From: Pyropia yezoensis
Taxonomy: Eukaryota > Rhodophyta > Bangiophyceae > Bangiales > Bangiaceae
Length of the DNA stretch: 64,000 nucleotides
Assembly: GCA_009829735.1 (NCBI GenBank)
Contig: CM020618.1
Coordinates: forward strand, 31,348,894-31,412,893
Direction: 5' to 3'
Position 1 is the stretch's first letter, and every line of letters begins with the position of its first letter. The notes under the pieces are model-generated. The model was not told the origin of the DNA, ran no database searches, and worked only from the letters and a program-made list of their open reading frames with translations. The translations under genes were made by a program, and so were the position numbers. This document shows, in pieces, positions 12,901-22,500 of this stretch.

Positions 12901-15900
12901 CGGGCATCTCGGAGGGCGCTGGCCAACGCAGCAATTGCCTGGTTGGCGTCCCCCTCGAGTATGTCGCCCTGGACCGGACGAGATTGCGAGAGTACCTCCC
13001 AGGCCCTCCACAGGCTGAGGAGTTTGCTCTGTCCGCCTGCCAAGCCTGGCAAGCGGGTCAGCCCCCTCGTCGAGCAACTTCGTCAGCGCATCGACGAATT
13101 ACTCGGCGGGTCTGCTGCGCCAGACGACACTGCGGCGGGTGCTGCGCCAGACGACGCTGGGGCGGGGGCTGCTGCGCCAGACGACGCAGGGGCGGGGGCT
13201 GCGTCTGCCGATGAGGTAGGTGCCGGGCCAGGTGCCGACAAAGATGGGCGACCTCCCCCAGCGCCCGATGCGACCATGGCGATTCCGTCCGGTGACGGTG
13301 ACCCCGACGGCATTACCATTGGCGACGACGCGGGGGGCGAAGTAGAACTTGTGTGCTACCTACCCGCAGTGGCGGTCCCAGACAATGTGTTGGCTGCGCA
13401 AGCAGTTTCCCCTGTCTACAATGCGGAACCCTGCAACATCATTGTGTTCATTGACGACGACGATGACTGGAATGACGCAGAGAAGGATGACGTGACTGTC
13501 GTCAGTGTGGCCCGGGTGGTCCAGGCCGGCCAACTGGTCGGGCAGCGGCGCACGTCCTCCGCCACTGGGGCGGCCGCCCGTGTGGCAGTAGCTCAGAGTG
13601 CTGCCACCTCTGTCGCGGCGGCGGCGGCGGGGGGTGATGCCAGCCTGGCCAGTCCTCCCACACTGTGTGGAGCGGATGGTGATTGGGTGGCGCTCGGTCA
13701 GCTGACGCTCTGTACGTCCGAGTCTGGGTGGACGGGTGTCCCAACCCACCTGCGCCCGTCCCCGTTGTACGCAAGAGGACCTGGGGGCCGCTGGCAGGCC
13801 ATCGTTTTCGCCACCTTGTGCCAGCTAGCCGCCCGCGGTACAGAGGCGGTGGAGCAGTCTATCGAAGGGAGCAACAAGGGCCATGGCGGCGGCGGCGGAC
13901 GCAGTGGGCGCGTGACCAAGTCGTCATTGTGCTCGTCCTTTGGCGTGGCTCGCATCGACGCGCCCATAACCCTGTCGTCGCCGCAGGTGGGGGGCTCCAT
14001 CTTGGACGACCCGCGGGCGTGTCGCATGTGCAACGTGCTTGTGCGTATGCCCGCCCCCCGGGGTGGTCCCCCCGGTGGGGGCGGCCGCCACCACCGCTGC
14101 CACAAGGACCGCGGGGGAGAGTGTCAAGTGGACCCCACAGACGCCACCCCGGGTGATTTATGTGCCTTTTGGGTACCGGAACCCGTCGGCTCGGTGTGCA
14201 GCACCCCCGTGGTCGCCGTGTTTATTGGCCGCTGCGAGGACAAGGAGGGGCAATTCGGCGGGGGGGTTGGTGGCCCACCGCCCGCGGGGGCAGGCCAGTG
14301 GTGGGTGGACAAGACGCCTGGCCCGGGGCTGGACGAGGGGGACCATGACGCCGGCACGGCGCGCCACGGTGGCACATCAAATCCCCCCCGGCGGTGGTGG
14401 TTTGCGGTGCGTCGTTCAGACGTGCGGCGGATGCTCCATCGCCGGACGGCGAATGTGGTCGTCACCCTGTCTCATAGTGTCCTGTTGGACAGCCGCGAGT
14501 TTGGCGGCCTCGGCCACTGGGACCTTCTTCCGCCAGTCATGCAGAGGGCGCTCCCCATCCACGCAACGCCTCCGCACGGGGGACAGCCGGTGGTACCTGT
14601 ACCGGCACCGGGGCCTCCCCCCCCGCAGAGTGCTCCTCCACGCTACGCCCACCTGGACGAGTTCCAGTGGCGCGCAGTCGATTGCATGCGCCGGGGGCTG
14701 TTGTCGGACGAGTGTGACGTGCAGCTGGTGACGGGCCCCCCCGTGACGGGCAAGACACGCGCCATTGTCTCTATGGTGGACATGGTACTTGGGACCCTGC
14801 CAGACGAGCGGGTCCTGCTGACGTCGCGCACCAACACGGCGTGCGACGCGCTGTTGGACGCAGTGCACGAGTTGCTCTGTCCGTCGTGGGCTGCCAGTCG
14901 ACACGGCGTCGCGAAACCCGATGCCGTGATGCTCCTCCGTGTGGGTGAACCCCCTCCGGATGGCCACCGTGCCAAGACAACGCACATTGACGCCCTGGTG
15001 GACGAGCGCCTTCCTGTCGCCTACCCGTCCGTGACAGCCGCGGTGGAACGGGCAAGGACACGGGTGGCCGATGTGGGCCGTCGTGTGGATCGTTCCCGCG
15101 CCCAGGGTGCAGAGCCGGGCGCGGGTGGGTCACAAAACCTCCTCGAGGAATGTGCCGATGCGGAGCAAGCCCTGGGGGCTGTCTTGCGTCGCCAGCAGCG
15201 TGCGGAACGGGAGCTCCGCAAGCGCATCGTGGGCGGCGCGTCCGTCATTGTCACAACCACGTCAACGTCGACGGGGGCGCTCGTGGGGGGTCAAGGCTTT
15301 GACGCCATTATCATTGACGAGGGTGCGGCAACAAGGGTCCCTGCGTCTGTCGCCGCCATTGTTCGCGCCAAGCGGGCGGGGCGTGCGGGTGGCTCGTCAG
15401 ATGAAGAAGAGGACGGTCATCCGGCAGAGCGGACCAAGTGCATTGTCCTTGTTGGCGACAATGCCCAGCTGAGGCCGAGCGCCGGCATGGAGTACAGGGG
15501 CGAGACACGGCCGATGGCATCCAGCGTTTTTGAGCGGCTCGCCAGGCCTCTGTCCGCTTGCGTCATCCTCTCCGTGCAGTACCGCATGCGGCCGCTGTTA
15601 TGGTCCCTCCTCCGAGAAGTCTTTTACCGGCACATTGGCATATGGTCGGACGGGCGCGGGCCCAAGGCCCGCCATGAGGAGGGGTTTGGAACACCCGCGT
15701 GGCTAAACCATCCGGGACAGCCTATTCGCTTTGGAGGGCTGCAAGTGACAGACACCTCCCGCCTGCCGGCCGACGATCGGGCGCACAAGACGGGTTCTAC
15801 CACCCCGAACAACAAGAGCCTGATTAACGTTGCAGAGCTTCAGTTGGTCGAAATGGCTCTTACGGATCTTCTGCGGGCGTGGGCGACGTCCAGCGGGGCT

Positions 15901-16320
15901 ACCGAGCTCAAGGTGATGCTCATCACCCCGTACACTGCGCAGCGGAACAAGCTGAATGAGGTGGTGCAGTCGATGAGAGACAGCAGGCGGCTGCCCCGCC
16001 GACCATGTGCCGACGTCAGGGTGTCCACCGTGGATGGCTGCCAAGGCGCTTCTGTGGACTGTGTCATACTCTCCCTCGTGCGGTCAGAGCCTGGGGCGCC
16101 ACCCGGCGGGAGCACCGACTTTTTGTCCGACGAGCGGCGCGTGAACGTCATGATGTTGCGGGCACAGAGCCATCTCCACGTGATTGGTGACATGGACTAC
16201 CTTTCAAGCTCTGGGGGTGTGTGGAAGAGCTGGTGGGACAACGTCCGCCGTAGGTGGAGCCGTCCAGATCGACGGGACCGCGAGCACATCAACATTGTGG
16301 CTCCCGACAGGGTGTACTAG
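9922..16320 (+). CDS. Large SF1 helicase, UPF1/ZNFX1-like
   Basis: An uninterrupted protein of about 2,132 residues starts at the first in-frame ATG; the frame is open further upstream, so an upstream exon is possible. Residues 1 to about 290 are Ala/Val/Pro/Gly low complexity. The middle is unrecognised, with a Cys/His cluster near residues 1365-1405 (CRMCN...HHRCH) that may bind zinc. The C-terminal third holds superfamily 1B helicase motifs. These are Walker A GPPVTGKT (residues 1605-1612; the family usually has GPPGTGKT), Walker B IIIDEGA near 1799, LVGDNAQLRPS (motif III), VQYRMRP (motif IV), STVDGCQG (motif V) and DERRVNVMMLRAQ (motif VI). Family members are ATP-driven RNA helicases of RNA decay and silencing. 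The closest subfamily and the substrate cannot be told from sequence alone. It ends in TAG just before a 30-G run. Confidence 0.88.
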   Translation: MAVTPPAAEPVADPAAVSAAESVASPVVVPAASASEVADPVTGPVDVAGAVPTVVAPAAPAEPPPASTGMSRAASAEASAVSPAEPAVAVSGTSTAAASAGKWTVPADAVAVAVLVVSAGAVPGTMAASAAPVGAVPVVSAGAVPVVSAGAVPVVSAGAVPGTMAASAAPAGAVPVVSAGAVPVVSAGAVPGTMAASAAPAGAVPSAPAGVGAVSGTSTGAVPGTMAASAAPAAMAPSAPAGAVSVVSAGAVPGTMAASATEPLARQQEVPVDDDEIVPVRTGRCAPIMADEPVAEMLDITGPEVGPAVTGTAVAVGTDQSGVAVARRAHNTGALGLVHECDALFARVGPRETTQADALCVIQATSTLLRTDQGVQVARAAVAHLSHLYLPHAGDPVVARVMATAVRHTLRGPGLANLPRDNLEALVDMFVLPVMVPDVWRANTAIHRLAVRAAAVAAPTQMLVTGRSGRKRLRLTAPGGPAVPALCGPGGPAGPAAMPSSRSLALTPPRADFRHPRADEPPATLPGQDAHVVADAGSGGGQELAHFSREMVAAVAAVCPKWLREHGPLVDSPSWPEQVRFFRTAWSMGVWPPEAQRFLLDACATDTATVHQAVLAGKGGTGAPQQPLKLHTRLWSHLVESVFVPAVVERGGGDDEPVPAGAGSSDDVALLMSMPGTLAMLPTDFFDAFEEIKAWGTAICDIAALLFPTVLGHPGAAAAAAPAAALFSRFARVTASDTGVGWLVAPSSKSRLSARDVIRRLAGVGERGGGRSDSRSVMDLLDGCSPDLPDGGGRGDSACETTSAAAPGPPCGGLRPLDALRVIQNALQLLDVSARTARAASHWNGIPLQLFAVSTAFVRGGRQVLTDVSAGPPAAAVGSQGDSDKMSEGGALARVLHLLMRLGIHGDVSQARSVIRYALVGCLARLADPAGCSTHFDILDAGHIAPVVNEWVDSLPSLWEVAVGNDKAARSRYSWVYYAAIYNLGSIPLASGVRASRRALANAAIAWLASPSSMSPWTGRDCESTSQALHRLRSLLCPPAKPGKRVSPLVEQLRQRIDELLGGSAAPDDTAAGAAPDDAGAGAAAPDDAGAGAASADEVGAGPGADKDGRPPPAPDATMAIPSGDGDPDGITIGDDAGGEVELVCYLPAVAVPDNVLAAQAVSPVYNAEPCNIIVFIDDDDDWNDAEKDDVTVVSVARVVQAGQLVGQRRTSSATGAAARVAVAQSAATSVAAAAAGGDASLASPPTLCGADGDWVALGQLTLCTSESGWTGVPTHLRPSPLYARGPGGRWQAIVFATLCQLAARGTEAVEQSIEGSNKGHGGGGGRSGRVTKSSLCSSFGVARIDAPITLSSPQVGGSILDDPRACRMCNVLVRMPAPRGGPPGGGGRHHRCHKDRGGECQVDPTDATPGDLCAFWVPEPVGSVCSTPVVAVFIGRCEDKEGQFGGGVGGPPPAGAGQWWVDKTPGPGLDEGDHDAGTARHGGTSNPPRRWWFAVRRSDVRRMLHRRTANVVVTLSHSVLLDSREFGGLGHWDLLPPVMQRALPIHATPPHGGQPVVPVPAPGPPPPQSAPPRYAHLDEFQWRAVDCMRRGLLSDECDVQLVTGPPVTGKTRAIVSMVDMVLGTLPDERVLLTSRTNTACDALLDAVHELLCPSWAASRHGVAKPDAVMLLRVGEPPPDGHRAKTTHIDALVDERLPVAYPSVTAAVERARTRVADVGRRVDRSRAQGAEPGAGGSQNLLEECADAEQALGAVLRRQQRAERELRKRIVGGASVIVTTTSTSTGALVGGQGFDAIIIDEGAATRVPASVAAIVRAKRAGRAGGSSDEEEDGHPAERTKCIVLVGDNAQLRPSAGMEYRGETRPMASSVFERLARPLSACVILSVQYRMRPLLWSLLREVFYRHIGIWSDGRGPKARHEEGFGTPAWLNHPGQPIRFGGLQVTDTSRLPADDRAHKTGSTTPNNKSLINVAELQLVEMALTDLLRAWATSSGATELKVMLITPYTAQRNKLNEVVQSMRDSRRLPRRPCADVRVSTVDGCQGASVDCVILSLVRSEPGAPPGGSTDFLSDERRVNVMMLRAQSHLHVIGDMDYLSSSGGVWKSWWDNVRRRWSRPDRRDREHINIVAPDRVY
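10260..10706 (+). repeat. Coding minisatellite in the helicase N-terminus
   Basis: The DNA repeats a 24-nt unit coding VVSAGAVP and a longer unit coding GTMAASAAPAGAVP, alternating about ten times in frame with the helicase. Unit lengths divisible by three keep the frame open, so copy number can vary without breaking the gene. Confidence 0.85.
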
Positions 16321-16353
16321 TCGGGAGTATCTTTTGTTTCTGGGGGGGCAAGT

Positions 16354-16383
16354 GGGGGGGGGGGGGGGGGGGGGGGGGGGGGG
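16354..16383 (+). repeat. Run of 30 G
   Basis: An uninterrupted 30-base G run lies 34 bases after the helicase stop codon. It can form G-quadruplexes and is a likely site of length error in assembly. Confidence 0.95.
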
Positions 16384-16606
16384 CTGTACGGCACCTTCTC
16401 TTTTTTATGCTTTGAAGGTGTCGCTTTTCATGTGGTGGTCGGTTGTTCCCCAGTGTTGTTCCCAACTGCTGTCGTTGATGTTTTGAGTTGCGTGACCAGT
16501 TGGACAAAGGCTCATATGGCAAGGTCGCGCCCAAGTGCCACAGCACCGTCCGTGTATGTGAGCCCACAGCTCAGCGCCCAGGACTCCGCCGTGGTCGGCA
16601 GGCACG

Positions 16607-17188
16607 ATGGCGGGCTCATCGCGTCGCTATCTGTCCGACTGTGAGCGCGCGGGGTCATCACCGGCCTCCTCCAACAGAAGAGGTCCTTCCGGGCCATCGG
16701 TACGGATTTGGGGCGCTCCAAGAGCACCATCGCCTACGCAGCCATGGGCCATCCGCACGGAGTCCGCCCGCGCCAGGGTGGGCAAGCGGGGTCGCCCCAA
16801 GGTTTTGATGGACCGTGAGCTCTGTAACCTCAAGCGGGCGCTTGACACCGACGGGTTTTCCTCTGTGGCATCCCTGAAGGAGATGGTGAATAACACGCGC
16901 ACCCAAGCGACCAGAGGGCCCGAAAAGGGACCAGTGTCAGTCTCCGCTGTCCGCAGGGCCGTCTGGAGCTTGGGTTTTCACTTTAGGGGGTAGCGGCCAA
17001 GAAACCCTTCCTGTCTGCCAAGAACGTCGCGAAGCGCCTTGTGTGGGCCACAGCGCACCGCGGCTGGATGGCTCTGCGCGACGGGTGGGACGCCATTCCT
17101 GCTTCGTTTATCAAGTCTCTCGTGGAGTCGATGCCCTGTCGTGTGGGGGGTGTGATAGCCGCTGCGCAGCGTATCTAAAACCGTGTAT
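16607..17188 (+). pseudogene. Tc1/mariner transposase remnant
   Basis: The start carries the paired helix-turn-helix typical of Tc1/mariner transposases: a first helix set in one frame (LLQQKRSFRAIGTDLGRSKS) and a second in another (VGKRGRPKVLMDRELCNLK, then VSAVRRAVWSLGF). From about 17000 a family-typical block (KPFLSAKNVAKRLVWATAHR) runs directly into the C-terminal signature (WDAIPASFIKSLVESMP at 17087-17137). The DDE/D catalytic core that should lie between is absent, and the readable pieces sit in at least three frame segments. It is therefore a dead, internally deleted DNA transposon. The neighbouring inverted repeats may be part of its end or of a later insertion. Confidence 0.8.
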
Positions 17189-17817
17189 CTTATTTTCCGT
17201 GCATCGGGCCCAAACAGGCGGGCAGTGGATTGCAGGGGGGCGCCCAGGGGCCCCGTAAAGCCCGATTTCCGCGTGCAAGAGCGCACACGGCCGCGTTGTG
17301 ACCGTGCTTCCTACTCTTTTTTTTTTTTTTCTCTCCTCGACGACCGTCATCAGGACGGCAAGGCCTACATTCCCACGGCCTGTGTCCGTCTCGCCGGAAA
17401 GGCGTGCCGCGGGGCGCACAACAAGGCGACCGTGACCCGAGAGTACGTGTCTATGCAGCAATATCCACGTTTCATGACGTGCCCGAATGGTGTCAGTCGC
17501 TGGTGCTGCACTGCTGCACTGCTGTGCAGGCTTCCTCACGTGACCGCGTTATGCAATGCATGCGACGGGCACGGCATTCACGTGTTTGTGAATGTTGCTG
17601 CAGGCACGGTGTTTTGCGCGACCAGGGCCGCACTTCAAATTGTGCATGCCCTGCAGCGTTTTACATGATGCCAAGGCGTGCACCGCTGACAATGTGAAAT
17701 TTTACGGCTTTGCAGAAGCGGCGACGCCCGGGCCCGCGGGGCATGCAAACAGGCATTCGACAGTGCGCGCACGTGCCGGCACGGAAAATAAGATACACGG
17801 TTTAAGACCCGCTACGC
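17169..17817. repeat. Inverted-repeat pair bounding a 649-bp segment
   Basis: A 25-base perfect inverted repeat (core AATAAGATACACGG) occurs at about 17178-17202 and 17779-17803, with weaker matching outward to 17169 and 17817. The left arm overlaps the very end of the Tc1/mariner remnant. The 649-bp span has the size of a MITE, or it could be the transposon's own terminal region duplicated in inverse. No clear target-site duplication was found. Confidence 0.65.
17350..17668 (+). other. Cys-rich open stretch inside the inverted-repeat segment
   Basis: The frame reads a Cys/His-containing sequence (for example TCPNGVSRWCC and LCNACDGHGIHVF) that looks less like random GC-rich translation than its surroundings. 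There is no plausible ATG of its own and no family was recognised. It could be a fragment of a captured exon or chance. Confidence 0.25.
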
Positions 17818-19174
17818 TGGGGGTGCTAGCACGAGGTATTGTCCAGCCCAGGGCCTGGATTTGATGGGTGGTCTGTAGTCAAATCGATCCGTACGAATCT
17901 CGTTTTTCGCCGTACGGATAATATTGGGATAATATTGGGTACCGACTGTACGTAACGCTCTTCGGATCTTTGTAGACATTGTTCGCCAGTGCTGACGTCT
18001 CGCGTTTGGTGCATAACGGAACGAGCTGGGCGGTCACATAGTTGTTCTTTTGTGTGGGCGCGTGAATTAGTGTCTTCCGATTGCGTCATGGTGGGGGGGG
18101 AAACCATAAAGAGAGGGCGACGGGCGGGGGAGGGGGGGCGAATTGAATTTCGATATCTGAGATCCCCGACCACCGGCTGACACTGACGCGGATCGAACGG
18201 GAGGGGAGGGGATTTGGGCGGCGGCGCGAGATGATGTTGAATTGGACGGTGCCGGGGGTGTCCGGGGATGGGTGCTCTCATCCGTCGGCCGCACGTTCAG
18301 CCACAGGCAGGTCCGGTCAGTCGCTTCCCTCGGCGCCCCCGGGTCTGACGAGAGCCGTAGGTCCACGCGGCCCGCGCGGCGTCGTGTGCTGGTGACTGGC
18401 CATTTGGAGGCACCGCGCGGTGAGCTCGCAGCATGGCAATGCCGTCTGTGGCGGTGGGTTTGAGGTACACGACTGCCCCCCCTCCCCCCCCACCAAGACG
18501 TCCAGGATGACATTTTTCCCAAACGGTGCTCGTAATGCATTGCAAACGGACGGGGCCTGCCGGAAGCACCAAAAGGCTGGGTGCCCGCGTCCCAACACGC
18601 CGCCCCACATGCTCCGTGGCGAGCAGGCAGTGCCGAGGGTGGGTTCAATTGCAGTGTTGTTATTGTCCCGCAGCATGGTGGCGGTCACGCTCCCAATACG
18701 TGCCGTCGGGAGCGGGGGGGGGGGGGGGGGGGGGGGGGGGGGCGCTCGCTCGCCATGGTTGGGCGAGCCGCACGGATGCTGGCGTGTCAGTCGGCTCAAA
18801 TGCCACAGTGCATGCGGTGCACTCCGTCCGCACCCACCGTCGTGCGACTGGCGGCTGCCATGAGCACAGAGTCTGTGCGCGGTCTGCAATGGGGCCGCCA
18901 ACCCCATCACCACCCCCGCCGCCGCCACACCATCACCGCCAGCCCCACCACCGCCACCGCGAGCCCCTCCACCACCACCGCCGCCGCGCCACAGGACACT
19001 CTCACGGCAGCCACCGTCGGCCACGGGTGCCGTGGAGATGAGAAGGACCTTTCATTTCCGGGGCGGCGAGCTGAGACCACGCGATAGCCCACAGGGGCAC
19101 GTGGCGGTGCGAGCATCCTTTGCTCTGCCCCCTGCCCGAGAGGTAGCTTCGGTTGGGGGGAGGCGGGGGGCGGG

Positions 19175-19219
<45 letters not shown>

Positions 19220-19360
19220 CGGGGGGGTGGGGGGGGGGCGGGGGGTTATGAGGACCCGGACCGCCGGCCTCCTGACGGCCCGTGCAGCCCATCGCCAGCG
19301 TCTACAGCACGCGTACGGCATCGAGTGAGGACCCCGGCACGGATGGTGCCTTGCCAGACG
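17818..19360. other. Intergenic region with G runs upstream of the Fanzor gene
   Basis: No gene is supported here. An AT-richer island at about 17880-17990 contains the direct repeat GATAATATTGGG twice. There are G runs of 29 (18714-18742) and 44 bases (19176-19219). Short open frames on both strands lack family signatures. This could hold the left end of a Fanzor-carrying transposon, but no inverted repeat matching the downstream side was found. Confidence 0.5.
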
Positions 19361-19368
19361 ATAAATAG
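19361..19368 (+). promoter_or_regulatory. TATA-like box upstream of the Fanzor gene
   Basis: ATAAATAG stands out in GC-rich DNA, about 172 bases before the Fanzor ATG. Its position suits a core promoter with a leader of about 140 bases that would include the 37-C run at 19493-19529. Assignment is by motif and position only. Confidence 0.4.
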
Positions 19369-19491
19369 GGCGGTAGGTGGTGCCCCGAGGTTCCCCGTCT
19401 TTGCCGACCCCATCAGCCACCGTCGACAATCCCACCCACGCACCCTCCTCACAGTCGTTCCCACACACACAACCCGCTCTTCCGCCTCCAT

Positions 19492-19492
<1 letters not shown>

Positions 19493-19529
<37 letters not shown>
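19493..19529 (+). repeat. Run of 37 C before the Fanzor start codon
   Basis: An uninterrupted C run ends 10 bases before the ATG at 19540. It could be part of the 5' leader, or a pyrimidine tract. Confidence 0.9.
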
Positions 19530-19531
<2 letters not shown>

Positions 19532-19539
19532 GATTCACG

Positions 19540-22500
19540 ATGAACGATGATGACGACGGCAGCGACCAAGACATTGGCGTCGACGGGCTGGACGGCGACA
19601 CCACCTCAGACGAGGAGTGGGACCCGACACAAGAGCAGGCGTACGTTCAAGACGCACGCAACGTGGTGACGCTCAAGCGGGCGGTGCTCGCCGCCAACCT
19701 GAGCCGCCTGCAGGGCGTGTCTGCACCCCCAGGGGGCGACGCGGCCTCGTCGGCCGACTGGTCTGCCGCCGTCGCGCAGTTGCAGCAGGCGGCCAAGGAT
19801 GAGGAGGCGGCGGGCCCCCTCGACGGCGCCGGCGAGGACCTCGTCGCGGCCATCACAGACGCGGCAGAGGCGGTCAGCGTGTACTGTGGTGGTCGGGCGG
19901 CGCCAAGCGAGGCCGAGGAGGTGGAGCTCGCCGCACGCGCCAAGACGGCCGCTGGGCTGATTGGCGTGGCCGCCGCGGGCTTGCCCCGGCGCGGGGCTGC
20001 CACTGACGCACCGCCCGCCCGCAAGGGGCGGACGCAAAAGTGTAGCGGATGTGGCGAGCCAGGGCACAAGGTCACCTCTTGCAAGGCCCCGGCTGGTGCA
20101 GGGCCGGCAGCCGCTGCCGCCGCCGCTGCCGCTGCCGCCGCCGTCCCGGCGGCGGCGGCGGCGGCCGCGTCCAAGTGTCGCGACTGCCTGGGAGGGGGCC
20201 ACAGCAGCGGGGACGCCGCCTGCCCGGTTCAGCGGCACTGTGGGGGCGTGTCAGCGGCCTACGACCGCGGTCTCAACCCCGACTGCAAGAACCCGCTTCA
20301 GAGCACTGGACGGCAGATGCGGGCGTGTACCGTGCCGGTGGGCGTCGTCGCGAGGGCGGTGTTTGGGGACGACATGGACGACGCCGACACGCGCGCGGCG
20401 GTGGAGACGGCGCTGCAAGCAGAGCTGGAGGACCTCTCTGGGGCGGCTACCAAGCTCCGCTTCCTCATGCTCCGCGTCCTCGACGTGGCATTGCGGCGCC
20501 TGGTGTCGACCGTCACGGACGCAGCCGCCGACGACGCCGACTGAACGCGGGCCGTGCCCGCAAACTGGGCGCCCGTCTGGCTGTGGTTGGCCTACGCCTG
20601 CGGCTGCGAGGGTGTGTATGGCAGTCCCCTGCAGGCGGGCACCGTGTGTGCGGGCTGTGGCAAGGGGTGGGCCAACACGCGGATGGCGCGCGCCCGCTCT
20701 GTGGTGACAACGAGCCACCCGCTGCTGGCAGAGGCGCTCTTCTACGCCCTGACGCGGGTGATGGCCGTCACAGCAGCTGCGTGGGACCGGTATCTTCCGG
20801 TGAGCAACAAAACGGCACGATGAGAGCCCGTCGCCACCATCGTGGCCACCCACGCCGGGCGGTGTGTGGACGCGGCGTGTCGCAAGCTGGGCGCCAAGGC
20901 GGCCAAGGACGCGCTGGCCACCCCCCCCGCTGCCACGTCTGCTCCAGCGGGCGGCTCTGCCTGGGACACGGAGCGGCGGCTGACGCGGTGGGCCGCCGCG
21001 CGCTTTCGCGCGGGTACCGCGGACAAGGCAACGCCGGGCCGGCGGGGCCTCGACGGCGTCCCCCAGCACCTGGTCCAGGCGCTCGCGCAACGGGTAGCCG
21101 TCTTGCGGGCGGCCATGCCACCCTTTGTGGCGGGCCTCTTTCCAGCAACGCCTGTGAAGAAGCGCCGCTGGTGGGCGTACGTGCCGTTTCTCCTCCACGT
21201 CCTGAATGTGGGTGTGGAGAGCCCGTACGCCCTCATCCCTGGCGCCCGAGCGGTGCTCCACGGGCACGGCACGCTGGTGCCGGACAGGATGCCCGCCCTG
21301 TTGCGGGCAGTTTCGGCCGCCACTGGCGTGGGGGTGCGTGGCCACCCCAGTCGTCGGGCATGGCCAGAGCTGCGAACGGGCGGTGCAGCGGTGCTGGCCG
21401 CCATTGCTGGTGTCGGTGGCCGCGCCAACCGGGCCGCCTCCCAGCTGTCTACCGACGGCGTGGCGGTAACGTTTTTTCTCTCTCGACCCGACACGGCCGC
21501 AGAGGCCGAGGCGCGGGCGGTGGCCTGGGCCAAGAAGCTGGACGGCGGTGGATGTGCGCGGGACCGCGGCGGCAAAGGCTTTGCGTCCCGGGCGGGGGTA
21601 CTGACGCAGCTCGAGCGGGCTGGCCTGCCGTTGGCGCGCGTCCGGTGGCTCCAGATGGTCGGTGGAGACCCGGGACGATCTGCCGTGCTGTCGGCAGCAC
21701 CGGGTGAGCGCGTGGCGACGGCAGACCTCCCCGCCCGCCCCGTTGTAGCCGCGATGCGCGCCGCGTGGTCCCGCCACATGTGCTTGGACGCGCTCAACCG
21801 GGCGGCCGTGGCGCTCCTGCGTGGGGCGGGCGTCCAAGACGGGGTGCCGGCAGCCGCAACCACGCCCGAGGGCCACCCACCGGGGGGGTCTAGGAAGCGG
21901 GCGGCGGCGGGCGCCCCGGCTGCAGGGGCGGGGACAGGGGGGGGCCGCTCCAAGCGACAAGCGCGGCGGTCGTCACCCGAGGGCAGCGACGATGATGCGG
22001 CGGCGGTGGCTCCGGCGGCGGCGGATGGGACGACGCCCCCCGAGGCAAGGACCTACCAGACGGCGAGCCCCGGCGGTGGCCACGGGCGCGTGCGGCGTGG
22101 GCCGCAGGCGTCCATCCGACGGGCCCGCCGCACCCAGCTCGCCACCTCGGTGCGGCGTGTGCTGCGTCGCACGCGCCTGTCCCGGTGGACTGTGCCCCGT
22201 CACGAGGCGGAAAAGGTGGTACGGTGGCTGGTGCACCCCACTGCCGCGGCGGGCGAAAGTGCCAGCGGCACCACCCTAGACGCGCCGCTGCAGAACCGGG
22301 TGGACGCGCTGCCCCGGCGCAAGGGGTGTCGTCGACTGGCACCCGTCCCCGGCCTTCGCTACAGCCTGAGTGCCGCCCACTTTCGGGAGGCCAGCGGCGG
22401 TAACTTTTTGGCCCGTGCGTGGAAGCAGTGGCGGGCACGCAGCGGTACTGAGGCGGGAACGGTGGCGGTGGCGGTGGCGGGACTGGTGGCGGCGGCGGCG

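Noticed and set aside
20251-21960. Minus-strand frames of 569 and 403 codons across the Fanzor gene
   Set aside because: Composition is Arg/Pro/Gly-rich and shows no motif; Fanzor signatures lie in the plus frame.
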